In this document: piece by piece, positions 37,130-49,620 of the stretch
How the letters are laid out: each line of letters opens with the position of its first letter
Numbering within the stretch: the first letter of the stretch is position 1
Assembly: GCA_905221605.1 (NCBI GenBank)
Contig: CAJNDS010002135.1
Coordinates: 819,501 to 883,500 of the forward strand
DNA length: 64,000 nucleotides
Origin: Symbiodinium natans
Taxonomy: Eukaryota > Sar > Dinophyceae > Suessiales > Symbiodiniaceae
Reading direction: 5' to 3'
Translations under genes and position numbers: made by a program
The notes under the pieces: model-generated
Told to the model about the DNA's origin: nothing
Databases searched by the model: none
What the model saw: the letters and a program-made list of their open reading frames with translations, nothing else

Positions 37130-38157
37130 ACAGTTTAGGCTTTGGGGTTTAAGGGTTTTAAGGGTTTTAAGGGTTTAAGGGTTTAATGGTTTAATGGTTT
37201 AGTGGTTTGATGGTTGGAGGATTTCAAGGTTCAGGGTTGAAGGTGTAAAGCTTGAGGTTTAAGGTTTCCAGGTTGGCGCTTCAGAGCGTAGGGATCAAGG
37301 GTTAGGATTCAAGGTACCCTAAACCCCACACCTTAAACCCCTAAACCCTATTTACAGCTACCCTTTGACCACAAGGGGCTTGTTCTGAAAACCCTAAACC
37401 CTAAACCCTAAACCCTAAAATGTGACAGGACGTCTCCGACCTGGCAGCTATAGTTGTTGCACGGCTGTGGCCTACTTATGTGGGTTTAGGGTTTAGGGTT
37501 CAGGGTTTGGGGATATCAAAAACTCAACCCCAAATCCGCAGAGGAGCCTCGTGAGGTTGAGTTGTTTGGATTTAAGGTTTGGGGTTTGGGGTTTAGGGTT
37601 TAGGGTTCGCTGAAACATGCGCTGCTGAATGACTGGGCTTCAAAAAATCACCACGCGCAGGAGCAAGCCGATCATCCCGCCAAACATTCTGGTGGACGGT
37701 CTTTGCATGGGCGGGCAAGGAGGCACGCGGGGGAGGGGGGGTGGGGTTAGGGTTTAGGGTTTAGGGTTTAGGGTTTAGGGTTTGGGGTTTAGGGTTTGGG
37801 GTTTAGGGTTTAGGGTTTAGGGTTTAGGGTTTAGGGTTTAGGGTTTGGGGTTTAGGGTTTAGGGTTTAGGGTTTAGTGTGTAGGGCAGTTTAGGGTTTAG
37901 GGTTTGGGGTTTAGGGTTTTTTGGTTCATTTAGGGGGCCGAGGTATCAGATCCCGGAGGGCCCAACATGCCCTAAGCTTACACGAGCCCAGGGTTTAGGG
38001 TTTAGGGTTTAGGGTTTAGGGTTTAGGGCTCTTAACCCTATATGAGAAGCCCTTTGCTATCTAAGAATAGTTCGACATACCCCAAACCCATGCCACATAT
38101 AGAAGGAGACAATAAGTGAAGGTATGCCCAAGGGATATGGTGAATATTTCTTAGATA

Positions 38158-38270
38158 CTAGGACCCGGAGCAGGCCCTCAATTCCTTTTCTTGGGGTTGG
38201 GGTTCCCTTAACCATCCTCTTGAAACCAAGAAGGGTGCCCTTCCTATTCCTAGGTTACTCCTGGGTCTAG
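38158..38270. mobile_element. Inverted-repeat element, CTAGGACC family (copy 4)
   Basis: 113 bp from CTAGGACCCGGAGCAGGCCC to GGTTACTCCTGGGTCTAG, with the shared internal GGTTCCCTTA block. Confidence 0.7.
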
Positions 38271-40275
38271 ACTATATGATAAGCCCTTTTCTAGCCGGTA
38301 CTTCTTCGCGTCCCTACACCCTAGACCCCGAACCTTAGTTCAGGGTTTAGGCTTTAGGGTTGAGGGTTTAGGGTTTACATGTGAAGCTTCGGCCTGCTGC
38401 GAGAAGAGCTCTGTTCTTAGAAAGGCTGACCGGCCAGAGAAATGTTCTCTTCGGTCAGGGTTGAGGGTTTGGGGTTCGGGTGAGCCCGAGGATTAGGAAC
38501 TGAACGTTGGCGCTTTACCTGGCAGCTCGGCAGTTTCAGGTGCAGTGCCACAGACTTGTCTAAGGCCCCATGGAGCCATGAGAACGGAAGGCTAGTTCAT
38601 TCTTCCCGCATATGCCAGGGACCTACCCTAAAGCGAGTAAGCCATCAACCCGATACATTCGTAAGCCTTGCACGCTAGAGACCCAACTTGTAATTAACCC
38701 TAAACCCTAAACCCTAAGCCCTAAACCCTAAGTCCCTAAGCCCTAAGCCCTAAGCCCTAAGCCCTAAGCCCTAAGCCTAAGCCCCAAACCCTAAACCCTG
38801 AACCCAAACCCCTAAACCCTAAACCCTAAAGCATTCCAAGCCCCTAAGCCGGGAGCCCTCACCCTGTCAGCCCTCTGAGGGTTTAGGGTTTAGGGTTTAG
38901 GGTTTAGGGTTTAGGGTTTAGGGTTTGGGGCCGCAACATTCCCAGTGCGGCAGAGGCGGGGCCAAACCGTTTACACGGCACGCCCTGGTCAAGGAGCCGT
39001 GTTGACCCAGAAAGTTGTGGGCTTTCGGGTTGAGCCAGAAAGTTTCGGCCTTTCAGGTTTAGCGCTTGGAGGGATTCAGGGCGTTTTAGGATCTGGGGCG
39101 GTAGAGACCACAAACACCCTAGACCCTATTGACCCTAAAACCCTATCGTCAGCTCACAGCCCTGAACCCTAGATCCCCAAAAGCCCTACAAACCCCTTGA
39201 AAAATCTGAAAGCCGTATTATCAAAGGTGTGTCTTGTCGTGTGGTGTGTTTTGCATTCTAATGGGTATGAGGCCAAGACCAAGCACTTGGGGTTTAGGGT
39301 TTAGGGTTTAGGTTTTAGGGTTTAGGGTTTAGGTTTTAGGGTGCAGGGTTCAGGGTTCAGGGCCGAGGACTTTTTCGGGTTTAAAACCCTAAACCCTGCA
39401 ACCTAAGCTCTCCGAGGCTTTGCAGGCGAAATGCGGGGGAGACAAATCCTTACGCCACAAACCCGTGATCCATATAGGGTTAATAGGGTTCAGGGTTTGG
39501 GCTTTCTGGTTTAGGGCTTAGGGTTCAGAGTTTACCCCCTAAGCCTTAAACTGGACTCAGCCCTATGCACTACGCAGCTATCAGTGTGTGACTGCTGGGG
39601 CTTGGCAAAAGCGAGGAGGTCTCCAGAATCTGCTCCGAACCCTCAAACGTCAACCGAAAGCCTGCCCGCATCCCTTCGTACAGAGTTTAGGGTTTTGGGC
39701 TTTGGGTTTAGGCTTTAGGGTAGGGCTGAAGTCTTAAAGCAGCTGCACTAATACCACTTCTAGTTCCATGTGTGGGTCAGGGTTTAGGGGCTTGGAGCTT
39801 CGGATGTCGGCTGTACTTTTCTGGTTGCTAATTTAACTTCAGGCCATTGATTTTTAAAGTGAGGTACCCGAGACAGGAACTAGAATTGAAAGTTGAGGCC
39901 TAGGGCCTAGGGAGCTTTGTGTTTGAGCAGGGCACCTGGTGCCATGCAAACGCCCTCAAGCCTCAAACCCTAAACCCTAAACCCTAAACCCTAAACCCTA
40001 AACCCTAAACCCTATCATCCTAAACCTTATAAGCCCTGAGCTGCCCAAGCTCCCTGCGCGTTGCGAGCCAGGACCTGAGGAAAGCCTGATCCCCAACTGT
40101 CTCCACGCGTTTTGTTGTTTGTTTTCTATTTTGTTTTTTTATGGGTTGCAGGCTTATTCGAACGATATATATATATATACATATATATATATATGTGTGT
40201 ATAAATGTATATGTATTATGTCTTTGTTTATAGTTATGTACATATTTATGACTTTATGCATAGTGGGGGGCTGGC

Positions 40276-40407
40276 CATATATGAAGTAGGGTTTATGTTT
40301 CTTGTACCCCCCAAAAAAAGGACACCCAAGGTATACACTCACCAATACTAGAAAGGAACCTTATATACACTCACCAAAAACAGAAATATAAACCCTGCTT
40401 CATATAC
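40276..40407. mobile_element. Palindromic element bordered by (AT)n
   Basis: TATATGAAGTAGGGTTTATG on the left is matched by the reverse complement CATATACATTT-type arm (TATAAACCCTGCTTCATATA) on the right. Inside are two copies of TATACACTCACCAA. The AT dinucleotide flanks suggest insertion into a microsatellite. Confidence 0.55.
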
Positions 40408-40711
40408 ATATATATACATATATATATATATAACATCTTGGTTTCGGCCTTAATGGCTGCGTGGGCTCCTATTCGGGTTTAGGGTTTAGGGTTTGGGGTT
40501 TTGGGTTTAGGGTTCGGGGCTTCGGCCTATAGTTGCCTTTGGGATGAAACTGGGTTCTCCTGTGGACATGACCATGCAAGCTGACGCGGATTAAAGGGGT
40601 TTAGGGTTTAGGGTTTAGGGTTTAGGGTTTAGGGTTTAGGGTCTTGACCCATCCTCTTGCACGCCTCCCATGGCATTCATGGTGTCAGTCACGTTTCGGC
40701 ATGAGGTTACC

Positions 40712-40826
40712 TAAACCCTAAACCCTAAACCCTAAGCCCTAAGCCCTAAACCCTAAACCCTAAACCCTAAACCCTAAACCCTAAACCCTAAACCCTAAAC
40801 CCTAAACCCTAAACCCTAAACCCTAC
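40712..40826 (-). repeat. CCCTAAA array
   Basis: About 16 heptamers with two CCCTAAG variants near the start. Confidence 0.95.
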
Positions 40827-40882
40827 ACATCGCCTGGTTTGTCACCCCCACATCTCAAACCCAAGTCTAAGTGCCGTGAAAG

Positions 40883-40945
40883 GTTGCGGATCGCTCCAAA
40901 GTGGACTTTCCGACGACGGGCCTGTTTGCGGACCAGGCAGCTGAG
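40883..40945 (+). CDS. Exon-like island with AAG acceptor
   Basis: After AAAG the frame reads V-A-D-R-S-K-V-D-F-P-T-T-G-L-F-A-D-Q-A-A-E and then passes into a TTTAGGG-rich stretch. Strong protein texture for its length. Confidence 0.4.
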
Positions 40946-41488
40946 GGTTGAGGGTTTGGGGTTTGGGGTTTAAATTTAGGATTTTAGTGTTTAGGGTTTA
41001 GGTTGGATTTAGGGTTTAGGGTATTGGGGTTTAGGGTATTGAGGGTCAGGAATTAGGGTGTAGGATTTAGGCTTGTAGGGTTTTGGGTTTAAGATTTAGG
41101 CTTGGAGTTGAGGGTTTAAAGTCGAGGGATCAATCCTGTGTGCCCTGGCCCCAATCCCGCGACTTTAGGGTTTCGGGTTCAGGGTTCCGGGTTCAGGGTT
41201 CAGGGTTTAGGGTTTAGGGTTTAGGGTTTAGGGCTAGGGTTTAGGCTGGAATTCAGGGGGCAAAACGCGCCCAAAGAGAGAAGTAAGGCTTCGCCTGCCC
41301 CAAACCCCAAACCCTACACCTGCAACCTCTGAAGTAGGAATGGCAATGATGTTTAGGGGTTAGGGTTTCGGGTTTAGGGCAACTGAGGGTTTGTAGGTTG
41401 GGATGTCCACCCTTATTCTAACAGTTTTTAATTGGGATTCTAGGGGGGGTTACTACAATCCCTATTAAGGACTGTTAGCATAAGGGGG

Positions 41489-41560
41489 GAGCATCTAGAT
41501 ATCTTTGAGCAGTTGTGGAACACTGGAGCCTTTATCCATATGGAGCTCATCCGCCGCAAC
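41489..41560 (+). CDS. Exon-like island followed by TGA
   Basis: Reads E-H-L-D-I-F-E-Q-L-W-N-T-G-A-F-I-H-M-E-L then R-R-N and TGA. It may be a terminal exon, or the TGA may begin a GA-donor intron. Confidence 0.35.
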
Positions 41561-42370
41561 TGAACGCTCTGCCGCCTGCAGGGTGTGGGGCTGAGGGTTG
41601 GGAACCCCCCTAAACGCTAAACCCTAAACCCCAAATCCTAAACTCTAAACCCCAAACCCCAAACCCTAAACCCTAAACCCTAAACCCTAAACCCTAAACC
41701 CCAAACCCTAAACCCTAAACCCTAAACCCTGAACCCTAAACCCTAAACCCTATACCCTAGCGTCTCCCTGGCAAGCCCAGAGGCACCCATAGGCCTGTAC
41801 GCGCTTTTCGACGGACAGCCCGGTCCTTAAGATACGGAGGGCTCTGAGGGGAGGTTGTAGGGTTTAGGGTTTAGGGTTTAGGGTTTAGGGTTTAGGGTTT
41901 AGGGTTTTAGCGTTTAGGTTTTAGGTTTTAGGTGTTTTAGGTTTAGGGTTTAGGGTTTAGGGTTGTTTAGGATTCCGAGGGAGACTTTAGTGGTTCTTAG
42001 TAGGGAAGTCGGGAGTTTTGCACCCTGTAGAAATCCAGAAAAGGGTCGTATAAGGGGGATATAGAATACCCCTAATTCCCTCATTCCCTCATTTCCTGCG
42101 AAGAACCAATAAGTTTTGGGGAGGTTTAGGCTTGAGGGTGCAACCCGAAGTACTCCCCATGAGGTACAGCCCCAAAGCAGTACACGTAAGTAAGGGGGTT
42201 CCTGGGGAGGAGCCTTCAGTGATTCAGGTGGCGCTTTCATAAGTTCGAGCCTCAGCCCTGGAACTGAACTCAAGCCTTGCAGTCCTAAACTACTAAGGCC
42301 CTCAAGCCCAAAAGGCCTCAAGCCCAAACCGGGGCCCTAAACTGCTAAATCCCAAACCCCTAAAATCCTG

Positions 42371-42375
<5 letters not shown>

Positions 42376-42403
<28 letters not shown>
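42376..42403. repeat. Poly-C run
   Basis: About 28 consecutive C; length in assemblies is unreliable. Confidence 0.9.
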
Positions 42404-42405
<2 letters not shown>

Positions 42406-42589
42406 AAAGAAACCTACACCCTTAAACCTGAACTCCTAAGTCCTAAACCCCTAAGCCCTAAAACCCCAAACCCCTCAGTTCCTGATCTCCTACATAACCC
42501 AAAGATCCCCCACAAAAAAATTCCTCCATGTGAGGGCAAAATAGGGATGATTATCTTGCATTTGTTGGGGGATCTTCGGCAAATAGTTC

Positions 42590-43190
42590 GCTAAATCCCT
42601 AAACCCTCAAACCCTAAATCCCTAACACCCTAAATCACTAAAACCCTAAATCCCTAAAACCCTAAAGCCCTAAAAACCCTAAAACCCTAAAATCCTAACA
42701 CCCTAAAACCCTAAAGCCCTAAACCCCTAAAGCCCTAAAACCCTAAAACCCTAAAACCCTAAAGCCCTAAAACCCTAAAACCCTGAAACCCTAAAACCCC
42801 TAAAACCCTGAAACCCTAAAACCCTAAAGCCTTAAAACCCTAAAACCCTATAACCCCTAAAACCCTAAAACCCTAAAACCTTAAAACCCAAAAACCCTAA
42901 AACCCTAAAAACCCTAAAACCCTAAAAACCTTAAAACCCAAAAACCCTAAAACCCTAAAAACCCTAAAACCCTAAAACCCTAAAGCCCCAAAACCCTAAA
43001 ACCCTAAAACACGAAAACCCTAAAACCCTAAAACCCTAAAGCCCTAAACCCCTAAAGCCGTAAAACCCTAAAACCCTAAAACCCTAAAACCCTAAAACCC
43101 TAAAACCCTAAAACCCTAAAACCCTAAAACCCTAAACCCTAAAACCCTAAAACCCTAAAACCCTAAACCCTAAACCCTAGACCCTAGACC
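42590..43190 (-). repeat. CCCTAAAA octamer array
   Basis: About 600 bp dominated by the octamer CCCTAAAA rather than the heptamer, with variants (CCCTAAAG, CCTTAAAA, CCCAAAAA). It returns to CCCTAAA at the right edge. It is the longest array in the window and the only sizeable one with this unit. Confidence 0.95.
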
Positions 43191-43782
43191 CTACCCCAGA
43201 CCCGAACCTCGGAACCGATAGAAGCAACACTCAGATCGTCCGCGGCAAGTACTCCTGGCCACTTAGCGGCCGAGTCGGGGGCCTAGCTTGGAGTTTAGGG
43301 TTTGGGGTTTAGGGTTTAGGGCCAGCAGATGAGTCTTTATCGAACCCGAAACCCTAAACCCTAAACCCTAAACCCTGAACCCTGAACCCTGAACCCTAAA
43401 CCCTAGGGGATCGACTCCAGGGTCTCAGATTGTTTTTTTTGGGGGGGGGGGGGGGGGGGGGGGGGGGGTGGGTGGGTGGGTGGGTGGGTAGGTGGGTGGG
43501 TGGGTGGCCTCTCATTTCAGGATCTCCGCGTAGAATTTTTAGGGTGTAGGGTTTGTGGACTTAGTTTGGGAATCCCTTTTGCAGACCGGTGGGCGCACAG
43601 CCGGGGTGTGGGGTTTAGTTTAGGCTTTAGGGTTTGGGGTTCAGGGTTTAGGGTTCAGGTTTAGGGCTTAGGGTTCAGGGTTTAGTATTTAGGGTGTCAG
43701 GGCGCAACCACTCCACACAGCACATGCTCAAATGGAAGCCCCCATGTCACGGCCCCCTCCCTGGGGGGTGGAAGGTACTTGC

Positions 43783-43959
43783 AGGTTCATGGTACTTCTT
43801 AGCCAGTTATAACTATACTTATAACTATACTTATGACCATATTACGGCACTTACGGGGCTTATAAGTCTAGTTATAAGTACAGTTATCCTAAACCCTAAA
43901 CCCCAAACCCTAAACCCTAAACCCAGGGTTGATAATTGGTTAATAAGTACCATGAACCT
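43783..43959. mobile_element. Palindromic element with telomere-like repeats inside (GGTTCATGGTACTT family)
   Basis: AGGTTCATGGTACTTCTTAG at the left and its inverted copy ending AATAAGTACCATGAACCT at the right enclose 177 bp, including four to five CCCTAAA units. A related element spans about 44624-44785 and a partial one 24640-24765. Confidence 0.65.
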
Positions 43960-44623
43960 CCTAGTATGCCTCAACAGCTCCGTTGACGGCCCAGGTATTG
44001 CGCCAAAAACTTCCACAAGAAGGCGAGACTGTCGTTTAGGGTTTAGGGTTTAGGGTTTCGGGTTTAGGGTTTAGGGGGTGGCGCCAGTTTTGTCTAGGGC
44101 TTGAGGGTGTATAAGCTTGGCCCAGGAGCCCAAAACTCGCAAGGCCCTGACCCTTTGCCCCAAACGCCAAAGCCTGAGTTCATTCAGCAACGCACACCTC
44201 GAAGACTTTCACGGGCTTGTTGACAAGGGTCCGGGCATCTGGCGTTAGTCTTGCATACCCCCCGCCCAAAGTCTTGGATGAATCAGACTTTGTTCCTTGG
44301 CTTTCCGGGTACGCAAGATCCCACGAGGATCTTGCCCTAAACCCTAAACCCTAAACCCTAAACCCTAAACCCTAAACCCTAAACCCGCCATGTGGCACGT
44401 GGTGAGCTGAGGGCCGGAGTAGGACAGCTTCGAGGGATGAAGACTCGCACCCCTAAGGTTGTACCCGAAAGGTTCCCCTTAATATACTAGCATGTTTAGG
44501 GTTTAGGGTTTAGGGTTTACAGCCTTATATTTTCTTCGGGATCCTTTAAAAGGGACCCCAAAACCCAAGGGTACAACATTGACGGTTCAAGGTAGAAGCC
44601 TTAGATAGGAGAGCTGATGCTTG

Positions 44624-44785
44624 GAAGCTCATGGTACTTAGTAACCCAATGATCACTGTACTTATCACCCAAGTATCACCCTATTAGGGTACTTGAGGGC
44701 TTGTATGTGGGGTATAACTGCTTTTAGAACCCTAAACCCTAAACCCCAAACCCCAAACTCTAAACCCTAAACCCTGAACCTCCTA
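44624..44785. mobile_element. Second element of the GGTTCATGGTACTT family
   Basis: Starts GAAGCTCATGGTACTTAGTA and ends GAACCTCCTAG with CCCTAAA units just inside the right end; the right arm is partly lost. Confidence 0.45.
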
Positions 44786-44813
44786 GTGGTACCCCCAAGT
44801 ATTCCTTCGCCAG

Positions 44814-44878
44814 GTGATGGACAACATATCAAGTCTTCCTGCGAACTGCACCAGCGAGACCTACGTGAAGGCCGACAC
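44814..44878 (+). CDS. Exon-like island with CAG|GT acceptor
   Basis: GCCAG|GTG ATG GAC reads V-M-D-N-I-S-S-L-P-A-N-C-T-S-E-T-Y-V-K-A, then a CCCTAAA array. A second short protein-like block follows at about 44918-44960. Confidence 0.4.
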
Positions 44879-45295
44879 ACCCTAAACCCTAAACCCCAAA
44901 CCCTAAACCCTAAAGCCCACATCGGTATGAATTCCCTTGAGTCGACTCCTCAAGACCTCCCTGTACCTATTGGTCCTTTGTGGGGAGGGATTTAGGTACC
45001 CTGTAGAATCCCTTGAACGGGCATACTGGTGGGGCCCTTTCAACCCCTGGACGACCCGAAAGGACAGCGCAATCCCTTGCGGGCCTTCAGCCTTAGTCAG
45101 GTGGGGTTTGAGGGTTTAGGGTTTAGGGTTTAGGGTTGGGGGCTCAGGGAGTCATCCTAGGTATCCGCCTTTTTAAGGTCTTGTCAGGGGCTTTCAGGGC
45201 GCAAGCAGAAGCTACCCTAAACAAGGGTTTAGGGTTCAGGGTTTAGGGTTTAGGGTTCAGGGCTAACTCTGCAAACAACCCTTACCTCCCTGCAG

Positions 45296-45331
45296 GCCGC
45301 ACTGGTCAAGAGCTTCGAGGATCTGGATAAG
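45296..45331 (+). CDS. Exon-like island, CAG acceptor and GC donor
   Basis: CTGCAG|GCC reads A-A-L-V-K-S-F-E-D-L-D-K and ends AAG|GCCCGC, a possible GC donor. Confidence 0.35.
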
Positions 45332-46174
45332 GCCCGCGGACGTCGTTGCCGAAGCCCGAAAACCCTGAAATCCCCAAGCCTGGACATGAATAAGATGATA
45401 AACCCTAAGTCCCTAAGCTGGGTCATTGTGGAATATCATCTTACATGTTTCTGAATACTCAAACCCAAAAAGGAAGAAAGATGATTGACTTCAAAAGTAC
45501 GCCAGCAATGGTGCAGTAAGACCGCACGCTACACCCCAAGCAAACCCTGAACCCTGAGCCTGCCAGCCCCTCATCCCGACATCCCTACATGCCACTCCGT
45601 GCCATGCAGGAAATTCTAGAAACGCAGCCGGACATTCAGGACCAGGGTTTAGGGTTTAGGGTTTAGGTTGCTGGATCTTCGCTGGGAATGAGGGAATTAG
45701 GCACGCCATTTCCCCTTGTACAAGCCTTTAGGCATTATCTCGGGCACTAGATTCACTACTTACCTGCGAACCAGCAAGCAGGTATCTGACCTGACATAGG
45801 TTAATGCCTACTTGTGAGCAGCGTGAAACACAAGTTTTATAAGGTTTGGGGTACAGGATATCGTACATTTTTGCACTTCTTTGTTAGAAGAGGATCTTAT
45901 TCAGGGACAGTTCTCCACACCACGGGCGCATTTGAAACCCAAAATCTTGAACCCCACACCCTAAACTAGACCCTGAACCCGAAACCCTCAACCCTGAACC
46001 GGGCCACTGGTATTTAAGGTTGGTCATCGGGTTGAGGGTTCTGAGCTTCAGGGTTCAGAAACTTGGGGGAGTTCAATTAGGGTTTAGGGTTTAGGGTTTG
46101 CAGGTTTAAGGTTTCACGTTTAGGGTTATTTGAGGCTTAGGCATAGGTTTTAGGATTTAACTGAGGATTTCGGC

Positions 46175-46369
46175 TTGTCGGGCCTGCTATTAACTGGGCT
46201 GAGAGATGCATATGCCCAACCATTAGCATGGGTATCCAAAAGGGATCCTAATTTGAGGAACCTGCCCATATTGTCCATGTTCGGTGCTGCTTTCTACAGC
46301 AAGGGCTGGTTTGGAATGCACACTTCCGACCTGCCCAAAAACACCTGGTGCTGCTGGTCTTCAAGAAAT
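46175..46369 (+). CDS. Longest exon-like island in the mosaic (about 65 codons)
   Basis: An open frame in a unique block with good protein texture, including A-Q-P-L-A-W-V-S-K-R-D-P-N-L-R-N and F-G-A-A-F-Y-S-K-G-W-F-G-M-H-T. Not recognised; boundaries uncertain. Confidence 0.4.
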
Positions 46370-46579
46370 CCCTAAACCCTAAAGCCCAAGTCCCCAGGGT
46401 TTAGGGTTTAGGGTTTAGGGTTTAGGGAAGCTGATCCAGGTGTGAGCTCAGGATACAGACTTTCGAGGAATATCTCGTCCTATGTTTGCATGTCCCTAAA
46501 CCCTAAACCCTAAACCCCAAACCCTAAACCCTAAACCCTAGACCCTAAACCCTAAACCCTAAAAGAATCCTTGCGCCAG

Positions 46580-46640
46580 GACGGCTGCGGTGCCGCCGTC
46601 GCACTGATTATAGGCCGGCAAGAGAAGTGGTTCGTTCTCT
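46580..46640 (+). CDS. Exon-like island with CCAG acceptor
   Basis: GCGCCAG|GAC reads D-G-C-G-A-A-V-A-L-I-I-G-R-Q-E-K-W-F-V-L. Confidence 0.4.
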
Positions 46641-49052
46641 AGATTTTGCCGCCTTCGGGGTACCTTTCAGGCCCTAAGGGTTCAGGGTCTAGGGTTTAGG
46701 GTTTAGGGTTTAGAGTCCTAAGCAGGAGAGAAAGACGTTTAAGATACACAAGCCTAGATGAGAAAACGAGGTTTCATCGGTCCCCCAAAATCAATCCACC
46801 TCAGAAAGGTGCAGAACATGTTTTATTTCCAGTCGTTGGCAATTCTTCAGAGGGTCGGCCGGAGTGTGGTTTTTTGGTGAAGAGACGCTGGAGCGAGTTG
46901 AGTCCGTGGGGCGTAGGTTTGAGGAACCCAGAAGTACTCTTACTTCCTGCTTTGTAGAGTAAGGATCCCTTCGTACATCCTGAAGTAGATCTTAATACAC
47001 AAGCCCCAAACCCTAAATCCTAAACCCTATAAACTACCCTAAACACCAAACCCCAAACACCCCTACATTGGCAAGAGCCAGGCGACGTGCTTTTCTCCGC
47101 AGTGTTGGGGCTCTGCGATGGCCTCCTCTTTGAGGCACGTGTTTTTTGCTTTGCAGGGGTTGAGGGTTTGGGGGTAGCTGGTTTGAGGGTCTGTAGGAGG
47201 TTTAGGCTTTAGGGCGTTTGGGGTTTTGCGACGCCCGCCATCTCCACCAGGCACGCGACAACACACTGACACACGGCCACACGGCCACACGGCCACACGG
47301 ACACACTGACACACAGACAAATTGACACACTGACACACGGACACACGCACACGCACACGCACACGGGAGCAATGTTGCCCTAGACGTTGCAAAGGCTTCC
47401 CGCCGGAATTTCCACCACGCCCTGAAGATTTTCAGTTAACGAGGGGGTTGCCCCCCCGAGCGATGGCGGTCCATGTACCTATGTCGTATATACCTGGGCC
47501 CTAAATGCTACTATATAGGAATCCGCTTAAGACTCCAAGTATCTACTATATAGGTACATGGACCCTTTGGGAATGGGCTGCCCTGAAATGGTCGAGAAAC
47601 TTGTCTTCCAGAGAGGCCCCCTCCGATCTTGCGTGCTGGTTGAACGACACGCCCACCCTCAACCCTACATCCTGGTGGTTTCACGGGTCCTTAATATGGC
47701 CCCCTAACCGCCTGTAAAGGGTTTTGATGTAAGGGTCCTTACTTTGTATAGGGTATATGAGGGGTACTCGTACCCTCTTAAGGGCCCATACCAAGTGACC
47801 ATGGAAGCACCCTAGGATCCTCTGAATCTCACGAGGTGGATGGCAAGGTGAAGCAGATGGGCCGAACACAGGCGCGTAAGCAATGGCGGCCTCAGGATGT
47901 TCAGGGGTTTAGGGTTTAGGGTTTAGGGGTTTAGGGTTTAGGGTTTAGGGTTTAGGGTTTAGGGTTTGGGATTTCTTGGTTTAAAGGCGTATGTAGGGTT
48001 CAGGGTTGATGGGAACCCTGAACCCTACTTCGAACCGCTCTGTAGAAACCTCCGTGTGTTCAGGGTTTAGGGCTTAGGGTTTAGCCGCTTAGTGATCTGC
48101 GGCTGCACAGGGCGGTGGGGTCACACGTCTCTGTAGATTTCACGCCTGCTGTGTGCATTGCTTTTCTGGGCCTGTGGGGTTTAAACCCCAAACCCTAAAC
48201 CCCTTAGCCTCTGAACCCCGGAACGCCTGAACCCCTGAACCTCTGAACCCCTGAACCCCTGAACCCCTAAACCCCTAGGTCCTAAACCCCAACCCCCTAA
48301 ACCTCTACACCTAAACGCCAAAACCCCAGCTAGGGTTTAATTCGGGGTTGAAGGGCTAGCACATGTTGCAAGGCAGACCCGCTTCAAAGGAATCCAAGGG
48401 AGGGTTTAGGGTTTAGGGTTTAGGGTTTAGGGTTTAGTGTTTAGGGTTTAGGGTTTAGGGTTCAGGGTTTAGGGAGTTTAGGGGGCTACCCAGCACGGCG
48501 TCTTTTGGGTCCCCAAACCCCAGACCCCCGAATAAACCCTAAGCCTTACACCCTAGAACCCTAAAGCCCTAAAATTCACCCCCCGAATAAGCCCTGAGGG
48601 GTGGCCCATGCCCCATAAACCCTCCCTTCGCCCCAAACTTTAAAGCCCTAAATCTCTTGGCCCGCACTTTGGCTCCTCAGCACTCCACTGGGGCTGCAGG
48701 GAGCCCGCTAGAAGGGTTTAGGGTTTAGGGTTTAGGGTTTAGGGTTTAGGGTTTAGGGTTTAGGGTACCCTAAACACGCTAGTAGGCCTGAGACCTTAGG
48801 GCGTTGGGGTTCAAATGGCCTCCATTTTTCAGTTTGGGGCTCAGACTGTACTTCAAACCTTAAGCACTTAGACCCCGTGAATCAATCGCGCACCGTATGG
48901 ACGAAGCCTGCTCAGAAGAAGAAACCCTAGCCCTAAACCCTAAACCCTAAACCCTAACCCTAAACCCTATAAACCCTACCCCTAAACTACACCCTAGTCA
49001 GAAGTTGGTCCCTTCACAGCTGGGCGTCGCGCGCGCGCCCCCTCTCGTCGCT

Positions 49053-49121
49053 ATGGCGGAGCTGGGCGGCGTTCTAGTTCCCGCTGAGCACCTCCGCCCC
49101 AAGAGACGTCCTGCAAACGTG
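49053..49121 (+). CDS. Possible first exon of a repeat-riddled gene
   Basis: ATG followed by M-A-E-L-G-G-V-L-V-P-A-E-H-L-R-P-K-R-R-P, then a TTTAGGG array. Two more islands follow on the same strand at 49246 and 49431. Confidence 0.4.
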
Positions 49122-49245
49122 GGGTTTAGGGTTTAAGGCCAGTTTAGGGTTTAGGGTGTAGGGTTTAGGGTTTAGGGTGAGGCCACCAATGTTCCTCATC
49201 CTAAGCCCAAATCTGGGCCCCAATCCCTCTCTTCCTTTATCTCAG

Positions 49246-49318
49246 CTGGTCGCCCTTCGGACGTAGGGCTCGATGATGCTTGCTGTGTCCCTGTCATCGG
49301 GGTGCCCTTCCGTGGGCC
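49246..49318 (+). CDS. Exon-like island after CTCAG
   Basis: Reads G-R-P-S-D-V-G-L-D-D-A-C-C-V-P-V-I-G-V-P before the next array. Confidence 0.4.
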
Positions 49319-49430
49319 CGAAACCTACACCCTAAACCTTAGGGTTTAGGGTTTAGGGTTTAGGGTTTAGGGTTTAGGGTTTAGGGTTTAGGGTTTAGGG
49401 TTTAGGGTTTAGAGGCCCCAGGCCCCGCAG

Positions 49431-49511
49431 AAGACCTTCCTAAGGCACCTTGGCCCACATGGCTTCGGCTTCTGCAACCTCGAGAACATCCGGTCCCTCT
49501 GCGAAGTGCGA
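49431..49511 (+). CDS. Exon-like island after CGCAG
   Basis: Reads K-T-F-L-R-H-L-G-P-H-G-F-G-F-C-N-L-E-N-I then R-S-L-C-E-V-R. Very protein-like; flanked by arrays on both sides. Confidence 0.45.
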
Positions 49512-49620
49512 AGTGGTAGTGTTAGGGTTTCAGGGTTTTAGGGTTTTAGGGTTTTAGGGTTTTAGGGTTTAGGGTTTAGGGTTTTAGGGTTTAGGGTTTA
49601 GGGTTTATGGTCTTAGCTTA

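Larger units (their letters stand above)
37004..42360. repeat. Interstitial telomere-like mosaic, right of the retrotransposon
   Basis: Same texture as the left mosaic. TTTAGGG-rich stretches are at 37744-37890, 37990-38025 and 38880-38932; CCCTAAA-rich ones at 40712-40826 and 41620-41755. The zone 39180-39960 is mostly unique, with no gene I can support. Islands and inverted-repeat elements are listed separately. Confidence 0.9.

Noticed and set aside
47063-47392. Minus-strand ORF with V-R-V-R-V-S-V-C-Q repeats
   Set aside because: It is driven by a CACACGG-type microsatellite.
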